From an uncultured Hungatella sp. (GTDB lineage: Bacteria > Bacillota > Clostridia > Lachnospirales > Lachnospiraceae), in NCBI GenBank assembly GCA_910588325.1, contig CAJUPP010000034.1, positions 1 to 32,423 on the forward strand: 32,423 bases of DNA. The letters are read 5' to 3'. Positions 14,638 through 23,911 of this stretch are shown here, piece after piece. The position numbers and the translations under genes are program-made. The notes beneath the pieces were generated by a model. That model was not told where the DNA came from. It saw nothing but the letters and a program-made list of their open reading frames with translations, and did no database searches. The number at the start of each line of letters is the position of its first letter. Within the stretch, counting starts at the first letter, position 1.

Positions 14638-16701
14638 ATGAATCAAAACAAGGTATCGAATGCAAAAGGGAAAATTTTAATCGTTGACGATTCTGAGATG
14701 AATCGTGCTATTTTATCGGATATGCTTTCTGATGAATTTGATATTGTGGAGGTAGAAAACGGGCTGGAGGCTTCTGCTGTCCTGCATAACCATGAGCAGG
14801 AGTTTTCATTGGTGCTTTTGGATATTGTAATGCCTGTTATGGATGGCTTTGAGTTTCTGGCGGTTATGAATGAGAACGGCTGGATCAAGAGTATTCCTGT
14901 AGTGATGATTTCTGCGGAAACTGTGCCGTCTTATGTGGACAGGGCCTATGATTTAGGGGTTCTTGACTATATCAGCCGTCCCTTTGACGAACGTGTGGTG
15001 CGCCGGAGAGTTATGAGTACCATTATGCTCTCGTCCAAACAGAAGGAACTGTCATATATGGTGGCGGAGCAGATGCTTGAGAAGGAAAAGAACAGCCAGC
15101 TGATGGTAGAGATTCTTTCGAATATTGTAGAATTCCGAAACGGGGAAAGCGGTATGCATGTGCTGCATATCCGTATTTTGACTGAGCTGCTGTTGAAAAG
15201 GCTTCTGGAGAAGACCGATAAGTATGGTATAAGCAGAAGCGATATTTCTATGATCTGCAATGCCTCGGCTCTTCATGATATCGGAAAGATTGCAGTGCCT
15301 TCTGAAGTCCTTAATAAACCGGGGAAGCTTACGAAGGAAGAGTTTGAGATTATGAAGACCCATGCTGCGGAGGGAGGAGACATGTTAAAGTCTATTCCCC
15401 TAAGGCAGGATGAGCCGCTGATTAAAATTGCCTATCAGATCTGCAGATGGCACCATGAAAGGTATGACGGAAGGGGGTATCCGGATGGCTTAAAAGGGGA
15501 GGAGATTCCTATTGCCGCCCAGGTGGTTGCCCTGGCTGACGTGTACGATGCCCTGACAAGCAAGCGGGTGTATAAGGACGCCTTTTCTCATGAAAAGGCA
15601 GTTTCCATGATCCTGGGAGGAGAATGCGGTACCTTCAATCCGTTTTTGCTGGAGTGTTTAACCGATATTTCGGAACAGCTGAAGGAGGAACTTCACAGCA
15701 CCTCCTCCGATCATGACGGAGAGAGGGAGATTGTCAGCACGGTAGAACAGATGCTGGACAAAGAGGATTTCGGCATGTCCGGAAGGACCCTTAAGCTTTT
15801 GGAGCAGGAGCGGACAAAGTATAAGTTTTATGCGGATATGTCCCATGAGATTCAGTTTGAGTATACCATAACACCGGAGATTCTGATTCTTTCCGAGTGG
15901 GGCGCTCAGTATCTGAAGCTGCCGGAGATTATTTATAATCCCAGGGAAGATTTCTTTGGAAAAGAGATATTCAATCAACAAGATTTTGAAAAGCTGCTAG
16001 AGCGGTTAAAGCATACCAGCCCAAAGAATCCTAATGTGGAGATGGATTTTGTCTTAAATATCAACGGACGCAACCAATGGAGTAAGATACAGGCCAGATC
16101 TATGTGGACCGACGGTGAGGAACCTCAGTATACAGGAGCCATCGGCAAGATTGTGGATATTCACAAAGAGAGAGAAAAGATGGAACAGCTGACCGTCATG
16201 GCAGATCATGATCCTCTGACCGGTCTATTGAACCATCGGGCAGCGAAACGGTACATATCTTCCATTCTGGATTCGGACAGCGAGAAGAAATATATCCTGC
16301 TTTTCTTTGATCTTGATCATTTTAAACAGGCCAACGATACATACGGACATCAATTTGGGGATGAAGTGCTGCGGTGCGTGGCTGACAAGATCCGGGAAGG
16401 TACTCGTGGAAGCGATATTGCAGCCCGAATGGGAGGAGACGAATTCCTGATTTTTATGGATTATAAAACATCTATGGAACCTCTGGTCAAGCGTATATTT
16501 GATAACATTACCTGTGAATACAGGGAATTTCCAATCAGGCTCAGCATGGGGGTGGCCAGCGCAGAAGATTGCAAAGGGGACTATGAGAAGTTGTTTAAGA
16601 TGGCAGACCAGGCCCTGTATGCGGTAAAACGGTCGGGAAGAAATTCCTATCAGATCTATGATCCTAACCTTCCTCCGCTGACGGAAGAAGGTTCGTGTTA
16701 G
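14638..16701 (+). CDS. Response regulator with HD-GYP, PAS and GGDEF domains
   Basis: 687 residues. Receiver domain 1-130 with phospho-acceptor D62 in LLDIVMPVMDG. HD-GYP phosphodiesterase ~150-340 with H213/D214 in ALHDIGK and the full signature HHERYDGRGYP (272-282). A divergent PAS-like domain ~400-510. GGDEF cyclase ~525-680 with the intact GGDEF box (599-603) and an RxxD product-inhibition site (R590-D593) exactly five residues before it. Both making and breaking of cyclic-di-GMP are therefore possible in one protein, with the receiver setting the balance. It is the first gene of a three-gene operon with an Hpt protein and a hybrid kinase, so it is very likely the phosphorelay output. 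No DNA-binding domain is present. Confidence 0.93.
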   Translation: MNQNKVSNAKGKILIVDDSEMNRAILSDMLSDEFDIVEVENGLEASAVLHNHEQEFSLVLLDIVMPVMDGFEFLAVMNENGWIKSIPVVMISAETVPSYVDRAYDLGVLDYISRPFDERVVRRRVMSTIMLSSKQKELSYMVAEQMLEKEKNSQLMVEILSNIVEFRNGESGMHVLHIRILTELLLKRLLEKTDKYGISRSDISMICNASALHDIGKIAVPSEVLNKPGKLTKEEFEIMKTHAAEGGDMLKSIPLRQDEPLIKIAYQICRWHHERYDGRGYPDGLKGEEIPIAAQVVALADVYDALTSKRVYKDAFSHEKAVSMILGGECGTFNPFLLECLTDISEQLKEELHSTSSDHDGEREIVSTVEQMLDKEDFGMSGRTLKLLEQERTKYKFYADMSHEIQFEYTITPEILILSEWGAQYLKLPEIIYNPREDFFGKEIFNQQDFEKLLERLKHTSPKNPNVEMDFVLNINGRNQWSKIQARSMWTDGEEPQYTGAIGKIVDIHKEREKMEQLTVMADHDPLTGLLNHRAAKRYISSILDSDSEKKYILLFFDLDHFKQANDTYGHQFGDEVLRCVADKIREGTRGSDIAARMGGDEFLIFMDYKTSMEPLVKRIFDNITCEYREFPIRLSMGVASAEDCKGDYEKLFKMADQALYAVKRSGRNSYQIYDPNLPPLTEEGSC

Positions 16702-16749
16702 AATTACGGCGAAGTATGATAATCATATGAAGGAGAGGACTGAAAAGAT

Positions 16750-17109
16750 ATGACAGTAAAAGAGTGTTATGAGGCTATGGGAGGAGACTACGAGGATGTG
16801 ATGAGGCGGCTTCGGAAGGATGAGCGTGTGGAAAAGTTCCTCATGAAGGTATTGGATGATAAAAGCTTTCAGCTGCTGACGGATTCCATGGAAGCGCAGA
16901 ATATGGACGAGGCTTTTCGGGCTGCCCATACATTAAAGGGAATCTGTCAGAACCTGTCCCTGAACAGGCTGTATGGTTCCAGCAACGAACTGGCGGAGAA
17001 ACTCAGGAATAACAGAGAGTATTCCCAGGAGTTGGATGTAATAGTTGCACAGGTAAAAGAAGATTATGATGCGACGGTTGCGGCGATTACAAAGCTTAAA
17101 GAGTCTTAA
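16750..17109 (+). CDS. Stand-alone histidine phosphotransfer (Hpt) protein
   Basis: 119 residues, all-helical by appearance. The Hpt signature AAHTLKGICQNLSL places the phosphorylated histidine at H60. The rest (NELAEKLRN, later helix AQVKEDYDATVAAITKL) fits the four-helix bundle. Hpt proteins carry phosphate between receiver domains. With a hybrid kinase downstream and a receiver-output protein upstream, all steps of a His-Asp-His-Asp relay are present. It lies 48 nt after the regulator and 31 nt before the kinase. Confidence 0.9.
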   Translation: MTVKECYEAMGGDYEDVMRRLRKDERVEKFLMKVLDDKSFQLLTDSMEAQNMDEAFRAAHTLKGICQNLSLNRLYGSSNELAEKLRNNREYSQELDVIVAQVKEDYDATVAAITKLKES

Positions 17110-17140
17110 CCAGCAGCATATTGCGGTATGAGGGGTAAAA

Positions 17141-19714
17141 ATGCATAAGTTTACAGTTTGGAACAATAAGGGATTCAGCAAAACGGAAGGTCTTCTGTTA
17201 GGCAGCTTTGTCGGTCTGATTATTATGTGTATGATTGTCTTTTTAGGGATATCCGGCTTTATGGAGAATAAAAGCACGGAGGCAATAAACGAAATCGGCG
17301 TCATATATATGTCGGAGATGAGCAGGCAGCTGAAGCAGAAATTCAGTGCGGTTATTGATCTGCGGCTTTCTCAAGCCCAGGGGATTGTGAAGCGTACTTC
17401 GGAGGAAAGCGCGGAGTATGGGCCGGAGATGCTGGAGGAACTTGCTCTTGGTGCCAGTGTCCGTGAGTTCAGCTATCTTGCGCTGTGTGCGGCGGACGGA
17501 GAATGTGAGACAGTTTATGGAGTGCCTGTCCATGCATATAGGCAGAAGGAGTTTTTAGAAGTTCTGGATGTTGCGGATAAGAAGATAACCAGCGGATTGA
17601 ATGAGGATGGGGAACGGCAGCTTATTATGGTTGTTCCGGCTGCCTATCCGATGAAAGACGGAAAGACCAGCGTTGCTCTGGTGGCAGGTTTTCCTATGGA
17701 GCAGCTGAATGAGGCTTTGGTCCTTGAGGAGGAGAATGCCCTTGTATATTCCCATATTATCCAAAGAGATGGAAACTTTGTGGTGAGAAATGGGGAGGCA
17801 TACCAGAACAGTTATTTTGACAGAATAAGAGAGTCTTTTTCGGAGTTTAATGGGAAAAACTCGGAGGATTATGTACAGGAGATCGAGGAGGCCATGAACA
17901 ACGATGAAGATTACTCCAGCATGATTCAGGTAAACGGGGTTCACAGTCATGTGTACTGTTCACGCCTTCCGGAGACAAACTGGTATCTGGTGTCCATTAT
18001 GCCTTACGGTACTCTGGATGATGCGGTCAGAAGGCTGGGCGGGAGGCGTCAGTATGTGATGGTGCTTTCCTGCTGTGCCATGATTGTGGGAATCCTGGTT
18101 ATTTTTGTTCTGTATTACAGGATGACCAGACAGCAGATGAGGCAGTTAAAGGAGGCAAGAGAAGAGGCTGTCCATGCCAATAAGGCCAAAAGCGAATTTT
18201 TGTCCAACATGAGCCATGATATTCGGACGCCGATGAACGGAATCGTTGGTATGACGGCCATAGCCATTACCAACATTGATGACCAGACCCGGGTGAGAGA
18301 CTGCTTAAGAAAAATTTCTTTGTCCAGCAAGCATCTGCTGGGGCTGATTAATGATGTTCTTGATATGTCCAAGATTGAGAATGGCAAGCTGACTCTGAAT
18401 TATGAGCAGATTTCTTTAAAAGATACCATGGAGAATATTGTCAGCATTGTTCAGCCGCAGATAAAGGCGAAGAATCAGCATTTTGATATCTTTATCCGCA
18501 ATTGCCGGGTGGAAGAGGTGCACTGTGACAGTGTAAGGCTGAATCAGGTACTGCTTAATCTATTATCCAATGCTCTCAAGTTTACGCCGGAGGGCGGCAC
18601 CATCAATACCTATCTGGATCAGGAGGAATCGCCGAAGGGACCGGAGTATGTGCGGTGCTGTTTCAGGGTGAAGGACACGGGAATTGGCATGTCTAAGGAG
18701 TATCAGGAAAAAATATTTGACACGTTTTCCAGAGAAGATACTTCCATGGTCCATAAGATCGAGGGGACAGGCCTTGGAATGGCTATCACCAAATATATTG
18801 TGGACGTGATGGGCGGAACCATCAGTGTGAAAAGCCGTCAGGGCGAGGGTTCGGAATTCTGTGTGATTTTGGATCTGGAGTCTGCGGATGTGCTGGAGAA
18901 GGATATGATTCTCCCCAGCTGGCATGTTTTGGTGGTCGATAACAACGAAGATCTGTGCCGAAGTGCTGCAGAGTCTTTGAAAGAGATCGGTGTTCAGGGA
19001 GAGTGGGCCTTGGAAGGCAGGACGGCAGTGGAGATGGTAGAGAAGCGGCACAGAATGGGGAATGACTATCAGGCAGTGCTGCTGGATTGGAAGATGCCGG
19101 ACATGGATGGTCTGGAGGTGGCTAAGAGAATTCGGAGCTGTGCAGGGGGAGATATACCGATTCTGATTGTGTCCGCTTATGACTGGAGCGATATTGAGGA
19201 AGAGGCGGTTGCTGTTGGTGTCAATGGGTTTATTTCCAAACCTCTGTTTAAGTCCAATCTGTATCTGGGATTAAGCCGCTATATGGAAGGCACATCAGAG
19301 CACACTGAGCAGAAGGAAAAGGAGACAGTGGACTTTACCGGAAAGAGGATTCTTCTGTCGGAAGATAATGACTTAAACTGGGAGATCGCAGAGGAGATTC
19401 TGTCAGAGGAAGGGTTTGAACTGGAGAGGGCAGAGAACGGAAAAATCTGTGTAGAGAAGTTTGAACAGTCAGAAGAGGGATTTTATGATGTGATTCTGAT
19501 GGATATCCGTATGCCGGTGATGAATGGATATGATGCCTGTGTCGCCATCCGTAAACTGGACCGGTCCGATGCCGATCTGCCGATTATTGCCATGACGGCG
19601 GATGCTTTTTCCGATGATGTGCAGCGGTGCAGGGAATGCGGCATGAATGAGCATGTTTCCAAACCGATTGACACGGGAAGGCTGATGAGGATTCTTAAGG
19701 ATTACTTAAAATAG
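17141..19714 (+). CDS. Membrane hybrid sensor histidine kinase with two receiver domains
   Basis: 857 residues. Transmembrane helices at ~18-40 and ~305-326 flank a ~260-residue extracellular sensor, of dCache type by size and layout. The dimerisation/phospho-acceptor domain has H359 in SNMSHDIRTPMNGIVGM. The ATPase has N477 in LLSNALKFTPEGG, then DTGIGMSKEYQEKIFDTF and GTGLGMAITK. REC1 has D649 in LLDWKMPDMDG, and REC2 has D788 in LMDIRMPVMNG and the switch lysine in HVSKPID. This is the BarA/RpfC-like architecture without an attached Hpt; the separate Hpt gene upstream fills that gap. The signal is unknown. A terminator follows 28 nt later. Confidence 0.94.
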   Translation: MHKFTVWNNKGFSKTEGLLLGSFVGLIIMCMIVFLGISGFMENKSTEAINEIGVIYMSEMSRQLKQKFSAVIDLRLSQAQGIVKRTSEESAEYGPEMLEELALGASVREFSYLALCAADGECETVYGVPVHAYRQKEFLEVLDVADKKITSGLNEDGERQLIMVVPAAYPMKDGKTSVALVAGFPMEQLNEALVLEEENALVYSHIIQRDGNFVVRNGEAYQNSYFDRIRESFSEFNGKNSEDYVQEIEEAMNNDEDYSSMIQVNGVHSHVYCSRLPETNWYLVSIMPYGTLDDAVRRLGGRRQYVMVLSCCAMIVGILVIFVLYYRMTRQQMRQLKEAREEAVHANKAKSEFLSNMSHDIRTPMNGIVGMTAIAITNIDDQTRVRDCLRKISLSSKHLLGLINDVLDMSKIENGKLTLNYEQISLKDTMENIVSIVQPQIKAKNQHFDIFIRNCRVEEVHCDSVRLNQVLLNLLSNALKFTPEGGTINTYLDQEESPKGPEYVRCCFRVKDTGIGMSKEYQEKIFDTFSREDTSMVHKIEGTGLGMAITKYIVDVMGGTISVKSRQGEGSEFCVILDLESADVLEKDMILPSWHVLVVDNNEDLCRSAAESLKEIGVQGEWALEGRTAVEMVEKRHRMGNDYQAVLLDWKMPDMDGLEVAKRIRSCAGGDIPILIVSAYDWSDIEEEAVAVGVNGFISKPLFKSNLYLGLSRYMEGTSEHTEQKEKETVDFTGKRILLSEDNDLNWEIAEEILSEEGFELERAENGKICVEKFEQSEEGFYDVILMDIRMPVMNGYDACVAIRKLDRSDADLPIIAMTADAFSDDVQRCRECGMNEHVSKPIDTGRLMRILKDYLK

Positions 19715-19740
19715 CATTGGACAGACTGTTATAACGATAA

Positions 19741-19775
19741 AGCTTCCGGAGATAAAAGACCGGAAGTTTTTCTTT
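19741..19775 (+). terminator. Rho-independent terminator of the phosphorelay operon
   Basis: CTTCCGG (19743-19749) pairs with CCGGAAG (19760-19766), followed by TTTTTCTTTT. A-T pairs outside lengthen the stem. Confidence 0.85.
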
Positions 19776-19801
19776 TACTTTTTAAGAAACAGGTGTATAC
19801 T
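19774..19801 (+). promoter_or_regulatory. Possible promoter for NAD synthetase
   Basis: TTTACT (19774-19779), 16-bp spacer, TATACT (19796-19801). The -35 overlaps the T-run of the preceding terminator. This makes the GTG at 19793 part of the promoter, which argues against it as a start codon. Confidence 0.45.
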
Positions 19802-19849
19802 AAGTTACAAAATAAAACAAGAGAGTCCATTGGGGAATGGAGGTTTATG

Positions 19850-21772
19850 ATGAAATATGGGTTTATAAGGACGGCTGCCGCTACCCCTAAGATCCGGGTG
19901 GCGGATCCGGAATATAATGGGAAACAGATTTATCGGATGATAAAGGAAGGGGCAGCCAGGAAGGCCAAGATTATGGTATTTCCGGAATTGTGTCTGACAG
20001 GATATACCTGCGGGGATTTATTTATGCAGGATACGCTACTTATGAAGACAAAAGAGGCTTTGAAAAAGTTGATTCAGGATACGGCGTCTGTGGATATGCT
20101 GGTGTTTGCGGGGACTCTGTGGCAGTGGGGAGGAAAGCTTTACAATGCGGCCGCCGTGTTCTTAAGAGGGCGGCTGCTGGGAGTGGTTCCTAAGAAACAT
20201 ATTCCTAATTATGGGGAGTTTTACGAGGCCAGGTATTTTACCGAAGGCAGTGAGAAGATTGTTATGGTTCCATGGGAGAAGGAGATGGTTCCTATGGGAA
20301 CCAATCTGTTGTTTTGCTGCAGTACTATGCCTGGGCTTGTGGCTGCCTGTGAGATCTGTGAGGATGTGTGGGTACCCTGCCCGCCAAGCATCAGTCATGC
20401 TCTGGCAGGAGCCACAGTGATTGCCAACTGTTCTGCCAGTGACGAGACGGTTGGGAAAGGGGAATACCGGAATGAACTGATTAAGGGGCAGTCTGCAAGG
20501 CTGGTCTGCGGTTATGTCTATGCCAATGCCGGGGAGGGGGAGTCCACCCAGGACCTGGTGTTTGGAGGTCACAATATGATTGCGGAAAACGGTATTATGC
20601 TGGCAGTTTCCGAGCGGTTTGAAAGTAATATCACTTATGGAGATCTGGACCTGGAGCGTCTTGCCAGCGAGCGCCGCCGAATGACTACTTTTGTAGGGGC
20701 AGATCCGGGGAGGATGGAGCAGTATCAGACAGTGGATTTTGCACTGGAGACAGAGAATATTGAACTAAACCGTTTTATTGATCCTCATCCGTTTGTTCCA
20801 GATGATGAGGGGGAACGGAAGAAACGCTGTGAGGAGATTCTGTCTATTCAGGCCATGGGTCTTAAAAAGAGGCTGGAGCATACAGGGGGAACCCATGCGG
20901 TGCTGGGGATATCCGGAGGGTTGGATTCCACCCTGGCTCTTCTTGTGACTGCCAGAACTTTTGATATGCTGAACATTCCAAGAAACCAGATTCATGCGGT
21001 GACCATGCCTTGTTTCGGCACTACGGACCGCACGTATCACAATGCCTGTGTGATGGCGGAAAAGCTGGGAGCGTCTCTCAAGGAGGTCAATATTAAGGAG
21101 TCGGTTCTTCAACATTTTAAGGATATCGGGCAGGACCCGACGATTCATGATGTGACTTATGAGAATGCTCAGGCCAGGGAGAGGACCCAGATTCTGATGG
21201 ATGTGGCAAATCAAGTGGGAGGACTCGTGGTAGGAACCGGAGATATGTCGGAGCTGGCTCTTGGATGGGCCACCTACAATGGCGATCACATGTCCATGTA
21301 TGGGGTTAATGCCTCCGTACCCAAGACTCTGGTGCGTCATTTGGTGCGGTATTACGCGGATACTTGTCAGAAGAAGGAATTAAAGGAGGTTCTGCTGGAT
21401 GTGCTGGATACCCCGGTCAGTCCGGAGCTTCTGCCGCCCAAGGACGGCGTCATTGCACAGAAGACAGAGGATCTGGTAGGTCCTTATGAGCTTCATGATT
21501 TCTTTATGTACTATATCCTGCGGTTCGGATATGGCCCGGAGAAGATTTACTATATGGCAGTCAAAGCACTGGGGGAGGAGTATGAGCCGGAAGTGATTTT
21601 AAAGTGGCTGAAGACCTTTTACAGGAGATTTTTCTCCCAGCAGTTCAAACGTTCCTGTGTGCCCGACGGACCAAAGGTGGGAACCGTAGCCCTCTCCCCC
21701 AGGGGAGATCTGCGGATGCCCAGCGATGCCAGCAGCAGAATCTGGCTGGAAGCATTGGAAGCTATGGAATAG
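19850..21772 (+). CDS. nadE: Glutamine-dependent NAD(+) synthetase
   Basis: 640 residues; makes NAD from nicotinic acid adenine dinucleotide, ATP and glutamine. The N-terminal nitrilase-type glutaminase domain has catalytic Glu46 (FPELCLTGYTCGD), Lys in PKKHIPNYGEFYE and Cys170 in ACEICEDVW. The C-terminal synthetase has the ATP loop SGGLDS (355-360) and GTGDMSELALGW. Two adjacent ATGs (19847, 19850) follow GGAGG by 3 and 6 nt, so I use the second. The frame is open back to GTG 19793, but that lies in the likely promoter. Length and both active sites look normal for the bacterial fused enzyme. The methyltransferase gene follows after 39 nt. Confidence 0.94.
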   Translation: MKYGFIRTAAATPKIRVADPEYNGKQIYRMIKEGAARKAKIMVFPELCLTGYTCGDLFMQDTLLMKTKEALKKLIQDTASVDMLVFAGTLWQWGGKLYNAAAVFLRGRLLGVVPKKHIPNYGEFYEARYFTEGSEKIVMVPWEKEMVPMGTNLLFCCSTMPGLVAACEICEDVWVPCPPSISHALAGATVIANCSASDETVGKGEYRNELIKGQSARLVCGYVYANAGEGESTQDLVFGGHNMIAENGIMLAVSERFESNITYGDLDLERLASERRRMTTFVGADPGRMEQYQTVDFALETENIELNRFIDPHPFVPDDEGERKKRCEEILSIQAMGLKKRLEHTGGTHAVLGISGGLDSTLALLVTARTFDMLNIPRNQIHAVTMPCFGTTDRTYHNACVMAEKLGASLKEVNIKESVLQHFKDIGQDPTIHDVTYENAQARERTQILMDVANQVGGLVVGTGDMSELALGWATYNGDHMSMYGVNASVPKTLVRHLVRYYADTCQKKELKEVLLDVLDTPVSPELLPPKDGVIAQKTEDLVGPYELHDFFMYYILRFGYGPEKIYYMAVKALGEEYEPEVILKWLKTFYRRFFSQQFKRSCVPDGPKVGTVALSPRGDLRMPSDASSRIWLEALEAME

Positions 21773-21811
21773 GGGCAGGGGGCTGCAAACAGGAAGAAAG
21801 AAGAACGGATT

Positions 21812-22609
21812 ATGATAAGCAGTGTAAGCAATGGAAAAGTGAAAAAAGCGGCGGCATTGGGGAAAAAGGCAAAATATCGGAGGGAGACAGGGCTTTATGT
21901 GGTAGAGGGACCTAAGATGGCTTTTGAACTGCCGGAAGATGAGATCGAATGTGTGTATGTGACAGAGAATTTTCTGAGATCTTATCAGGAGATTGCAAAA
22001 AAGATGAGGAAACTTAAGTGTATGGAACTCGTAACGGACGAAGTGATGAAGGCCATGTCCGATACGGAATCGCCTCAAGGAATTTTGGCAGTTGCCAGAC
22101 AGCATAGGTATGAGATGAAGGATATTCTGAAACGGCAGGATAAGGCCCATCTTATCATTCTCGAGACTCTGCAGGATCCGGGAAATCTGGGAACGATTAT
22201 GAGAACAGCAGAGGCAGCAGGTGTCAGTGGGATTGTCATGGACAGAGGAACCGCAGATATATACAGCCCAAAAGTGATTCGTTCTACCATGGGAGCGATT
22301 TTCCGCATGCCCTTTGTATATGTGGAGGATCTGAAATCCTCTCTTAAGGAAATGAAGCAAGCAGGAATCTGTCTGTATGCCGCCCATTTGGAAGGGGCGA
22401 AAGACTATGATAAGGAAGACTACACCAGGGACATGGGGTTCCTCATCGGAAATGAGGCCAAAGGCTTAAGTGCTGATATAACTTTCATGGCGGACGCCTG
22501 TGTGAAGATTCCCATGTCAGGAAAAGTGGAGTCCTTAAATGCAGCGGTGGCGGCATCCGTTTTCATGTTCGAGGCTGCCAGGCAGAGACGGAGTTTGGGC
22601 TGTCAGTAA
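21812..22609 (+). CDS. TrmH-family (SPOUT) RNA 2'-O-methyltransferase
   Basis: 265 residues. The N-terminal part (VSNGKVKKAAALGKKAKYRRETGLYVVEGPK) is the usual RNA-substrate-binding domain of RlmB/TsnR-like enzymes. The C-terminal SPOUT knot has motif 1 DPGNLGTIMRTAEAAG, motif 2 FLIGNEAKGLS and motif 3 IPMSGKVESLNAAVAASVFMFE. These methylate ribose 2'-OH in rRNA or tRNA using AdoMet. The exact target cannot be read from sequence. The ribosome site is weak and the gene sits 39 nt after nadE, so it probably shares its transcript. Confidence 0.9.
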   Translation: MISSVSNGKVKKAAALGKKAKYRRETGLYVVEGPKMAFELPEDEIECVYVTENFLRSYQEIAKKMRKLKCMELVTDEVMKAMSDTESPQGILAVARQHRYEMKDILKRQDKAHLIILETLQDPGNLGTIMRTAEAAGVSGIVMDRGTADIYSPKVIRSTMGAIFRMPFVYVEDLKSSLKEMKQAGICLYAAHLEGAKDYDKEDYTRDMGFLIGNEAKGLSADITFMADACVKIPMSGKVESLNAAVAASVFMFEAARQRRSLGCQ

Positions 22610-22672
22610 GAGTGATAAAACTTTGCCGTTTATCCGTTAAGAAATTGTAATATTCTCTTAATGATATTGAAG

Positions 22673-22701
22673 TTGAATAACAAGGGAAAATAAAATATAA
22701 T
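22673..22701 (+). promoter_or_regulatory. SigA-type promoter for the surface protein
   Basis: TTGAAT (22673-22678), 17-bp spacer, TATAAT (22696-22701), in an AT-rich stretch. The leader would be about 32 nt before ATG 22740. The same -35 word occurs in the LytTR promoter at 940. Confidence 0.75.
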
Positions 22702-22739
22702 AAATTTAACATAATTTGTCAAAGATAAGGAGGAACAGA

Positions 22740-23834
22740 ATGAAACGGTTGAGGGGACTTATAGTGCTTGTCATTTTCCTTTTGGGAATGCAGATCACTT
22801 CTTTTGCAGATACCAGAATCGAGAATGTAGAACTGACAATTACGATTGATAAGGAGCCGGAGGCAGGAGACGGTATAGGCGAGGTCACTGCTTCTGTCGC
22901 AGGAAATGCGCCATACAGTGTGGTGTATGCTACTTTTGAGACGGAGTCAGAACGGTGGACCATAGGAGAGCGTCCGGTAATCAGGATTGAGTTAGAGGCC
23001 AATGGGGAGTACTATTTTGGTTATACCTCCAAAAGTCATTTTAAGTTTTCCGGAGCCGACAACATTACCTTTAAAAAAGCAAGCCGGCGCGATAAGAATA
23101 TGTCTATGACTGTGGAAGTCTATCTAAAGCGGATTGGCGGTATTCTGCCGGCCGTGGAAGGGCTTGAATGGAGTTCTACCGCCACCGCCACCTGGGAGTA
23201 TATGGAGGGGGCAAAATCCTATGAGGTGCGGCTTTTGAGAAACGGAAGTACCGTGACTACCGCGACCACCAGCGGAACCAGCTATAATTTTTCCAAAAAT
23301 ATCAGCAGGGAGGGTGAGTATTCCTTCCGGGTGCGGGCAGTTTCCAGCTATGATGACCGCAAGGGCGAGTGGTCTGATGAATCGGACACCTTTGATATTG
23401 ATAAAGAGGATGTGCGGGGCATACAGAACAGTTCCTCGAACTCATCAGTTTCACCTTCCTATACCAACAGAGGATGGGTAAGGGATAACAATGGATGGTG
23501 GTATTCCAACGGAAATGGTACCTGGCTCGCCAATGGCTGGCATTATATCAATAATGTATGGTATTATTTTAACAGCAGCGGGTATATCCTTACTGGCTGG
23601 CAGTTTATCAACGGGCGCTGGTATTATATGAATGAAAGCGGCGCTATGCTTACCGGGTGGCTGTGGCTTAACAATGTATGGTACTATACGGATCCAAGCG
23701 GAGCCATGCTTACCGGATGGCAGTATATCAATGGCAAGTGGTATTATCTGGATCCGGGAAACGGGGCCATGTATGCCAATACCATTACACCGGATGGGTA
23801 CCAGGTTGATGCAAGCGGAGCCAGAATTGGCTGA
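22740..23834 (+). CDS. Secreted protein with choline-binding-type cell-wall repeats
   Basis: 364 residues. A signal peptide (MKRLRGLIVLVIFLLGMQI ... SFA) is followed by an unassigned N-terminal beta-rich domain, a fibronectin type III-like domain (~140-225, EGLEWSSTATATWEYMEGAKS ... YSFRVRAVSS), a Ser/Asn linker, and about five ~20-residue aromatic repeats (GWVRDNNGWWY, GWHYINNVWYY, GWQFINGRWYY, GWLWLNNVWYY, GWQYINGKWYY) of the CW-binding family that hold proteins on the wall through choline or similar residues. No enzyme domain is seen, so it may be an adhesin or wall-organising protein. ATG 22740 has AAGGAGG 6 nt upstream; the TTG at 22716 is not needed. It has its own promoter and terminator. 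Confidence 0.88.
   Translation: MKRLRGLIVLVIFLLGMQITSFADTRIENVELTITIDKEPEAGDGIGEVTASVAGNAPYSVVYATFETESERWTIGERPVIRIELEANGEYYFGYTSKSHFKFSGADNITFKKASRRDKNMSMTVEVYLKRIGGILPAVEGLEWSSTATATWEYMEGAKSYEVRLLRNGSTVTTATTSGTSYNFSKNISREGEYSFRVRAVSSYDDRKGEWSDESDTFDIDKEDVRGIQNSSSNSSVSPSYTNRGWVRDNNGWWYSNGNGTWLANGWHYINNVWYYFNSSGYILTGWQFINGRWYYMNESGAMLTGWLWLNNVWYYTDPSGAMLTGWQYINGKWYYLDPGNGAMYANTITPDGYQVDASGARIG
23479..23760 (+). repeat. Tandem cell-wall-binding repeat units in the gene
   Basis: Units of about 60 bp repeat with similar DNA (for example ATGCTTACCGG-TGG blocks), encoding the Gly-Trp/Trp-Tyr-Tyr motifs. They could expand or contract by recombination. Confidence 0.7.
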
Positions 23835-23849
23835 TGCAGATTTGTTCTG

Positions 23850-23887
23850 AGTAACGGTTCAGATAACCCTGAGCTGTTACTGTTTTG
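23850..23887 (+). terminator. Terminator after the surface protein
   Basis: AGTAACGGTTCAG (23850-23862) pairs with CTGAGCTGTTACT (23869-23881) with two G-T wobbles and a 6-nt loop, followed by GTTTTG. The T-run is short, so termination may be partial. Confidence 0.65.
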
Positions 23888-23911
23888 ATACGACAGATAG
23901 GGGGAAAAGTT

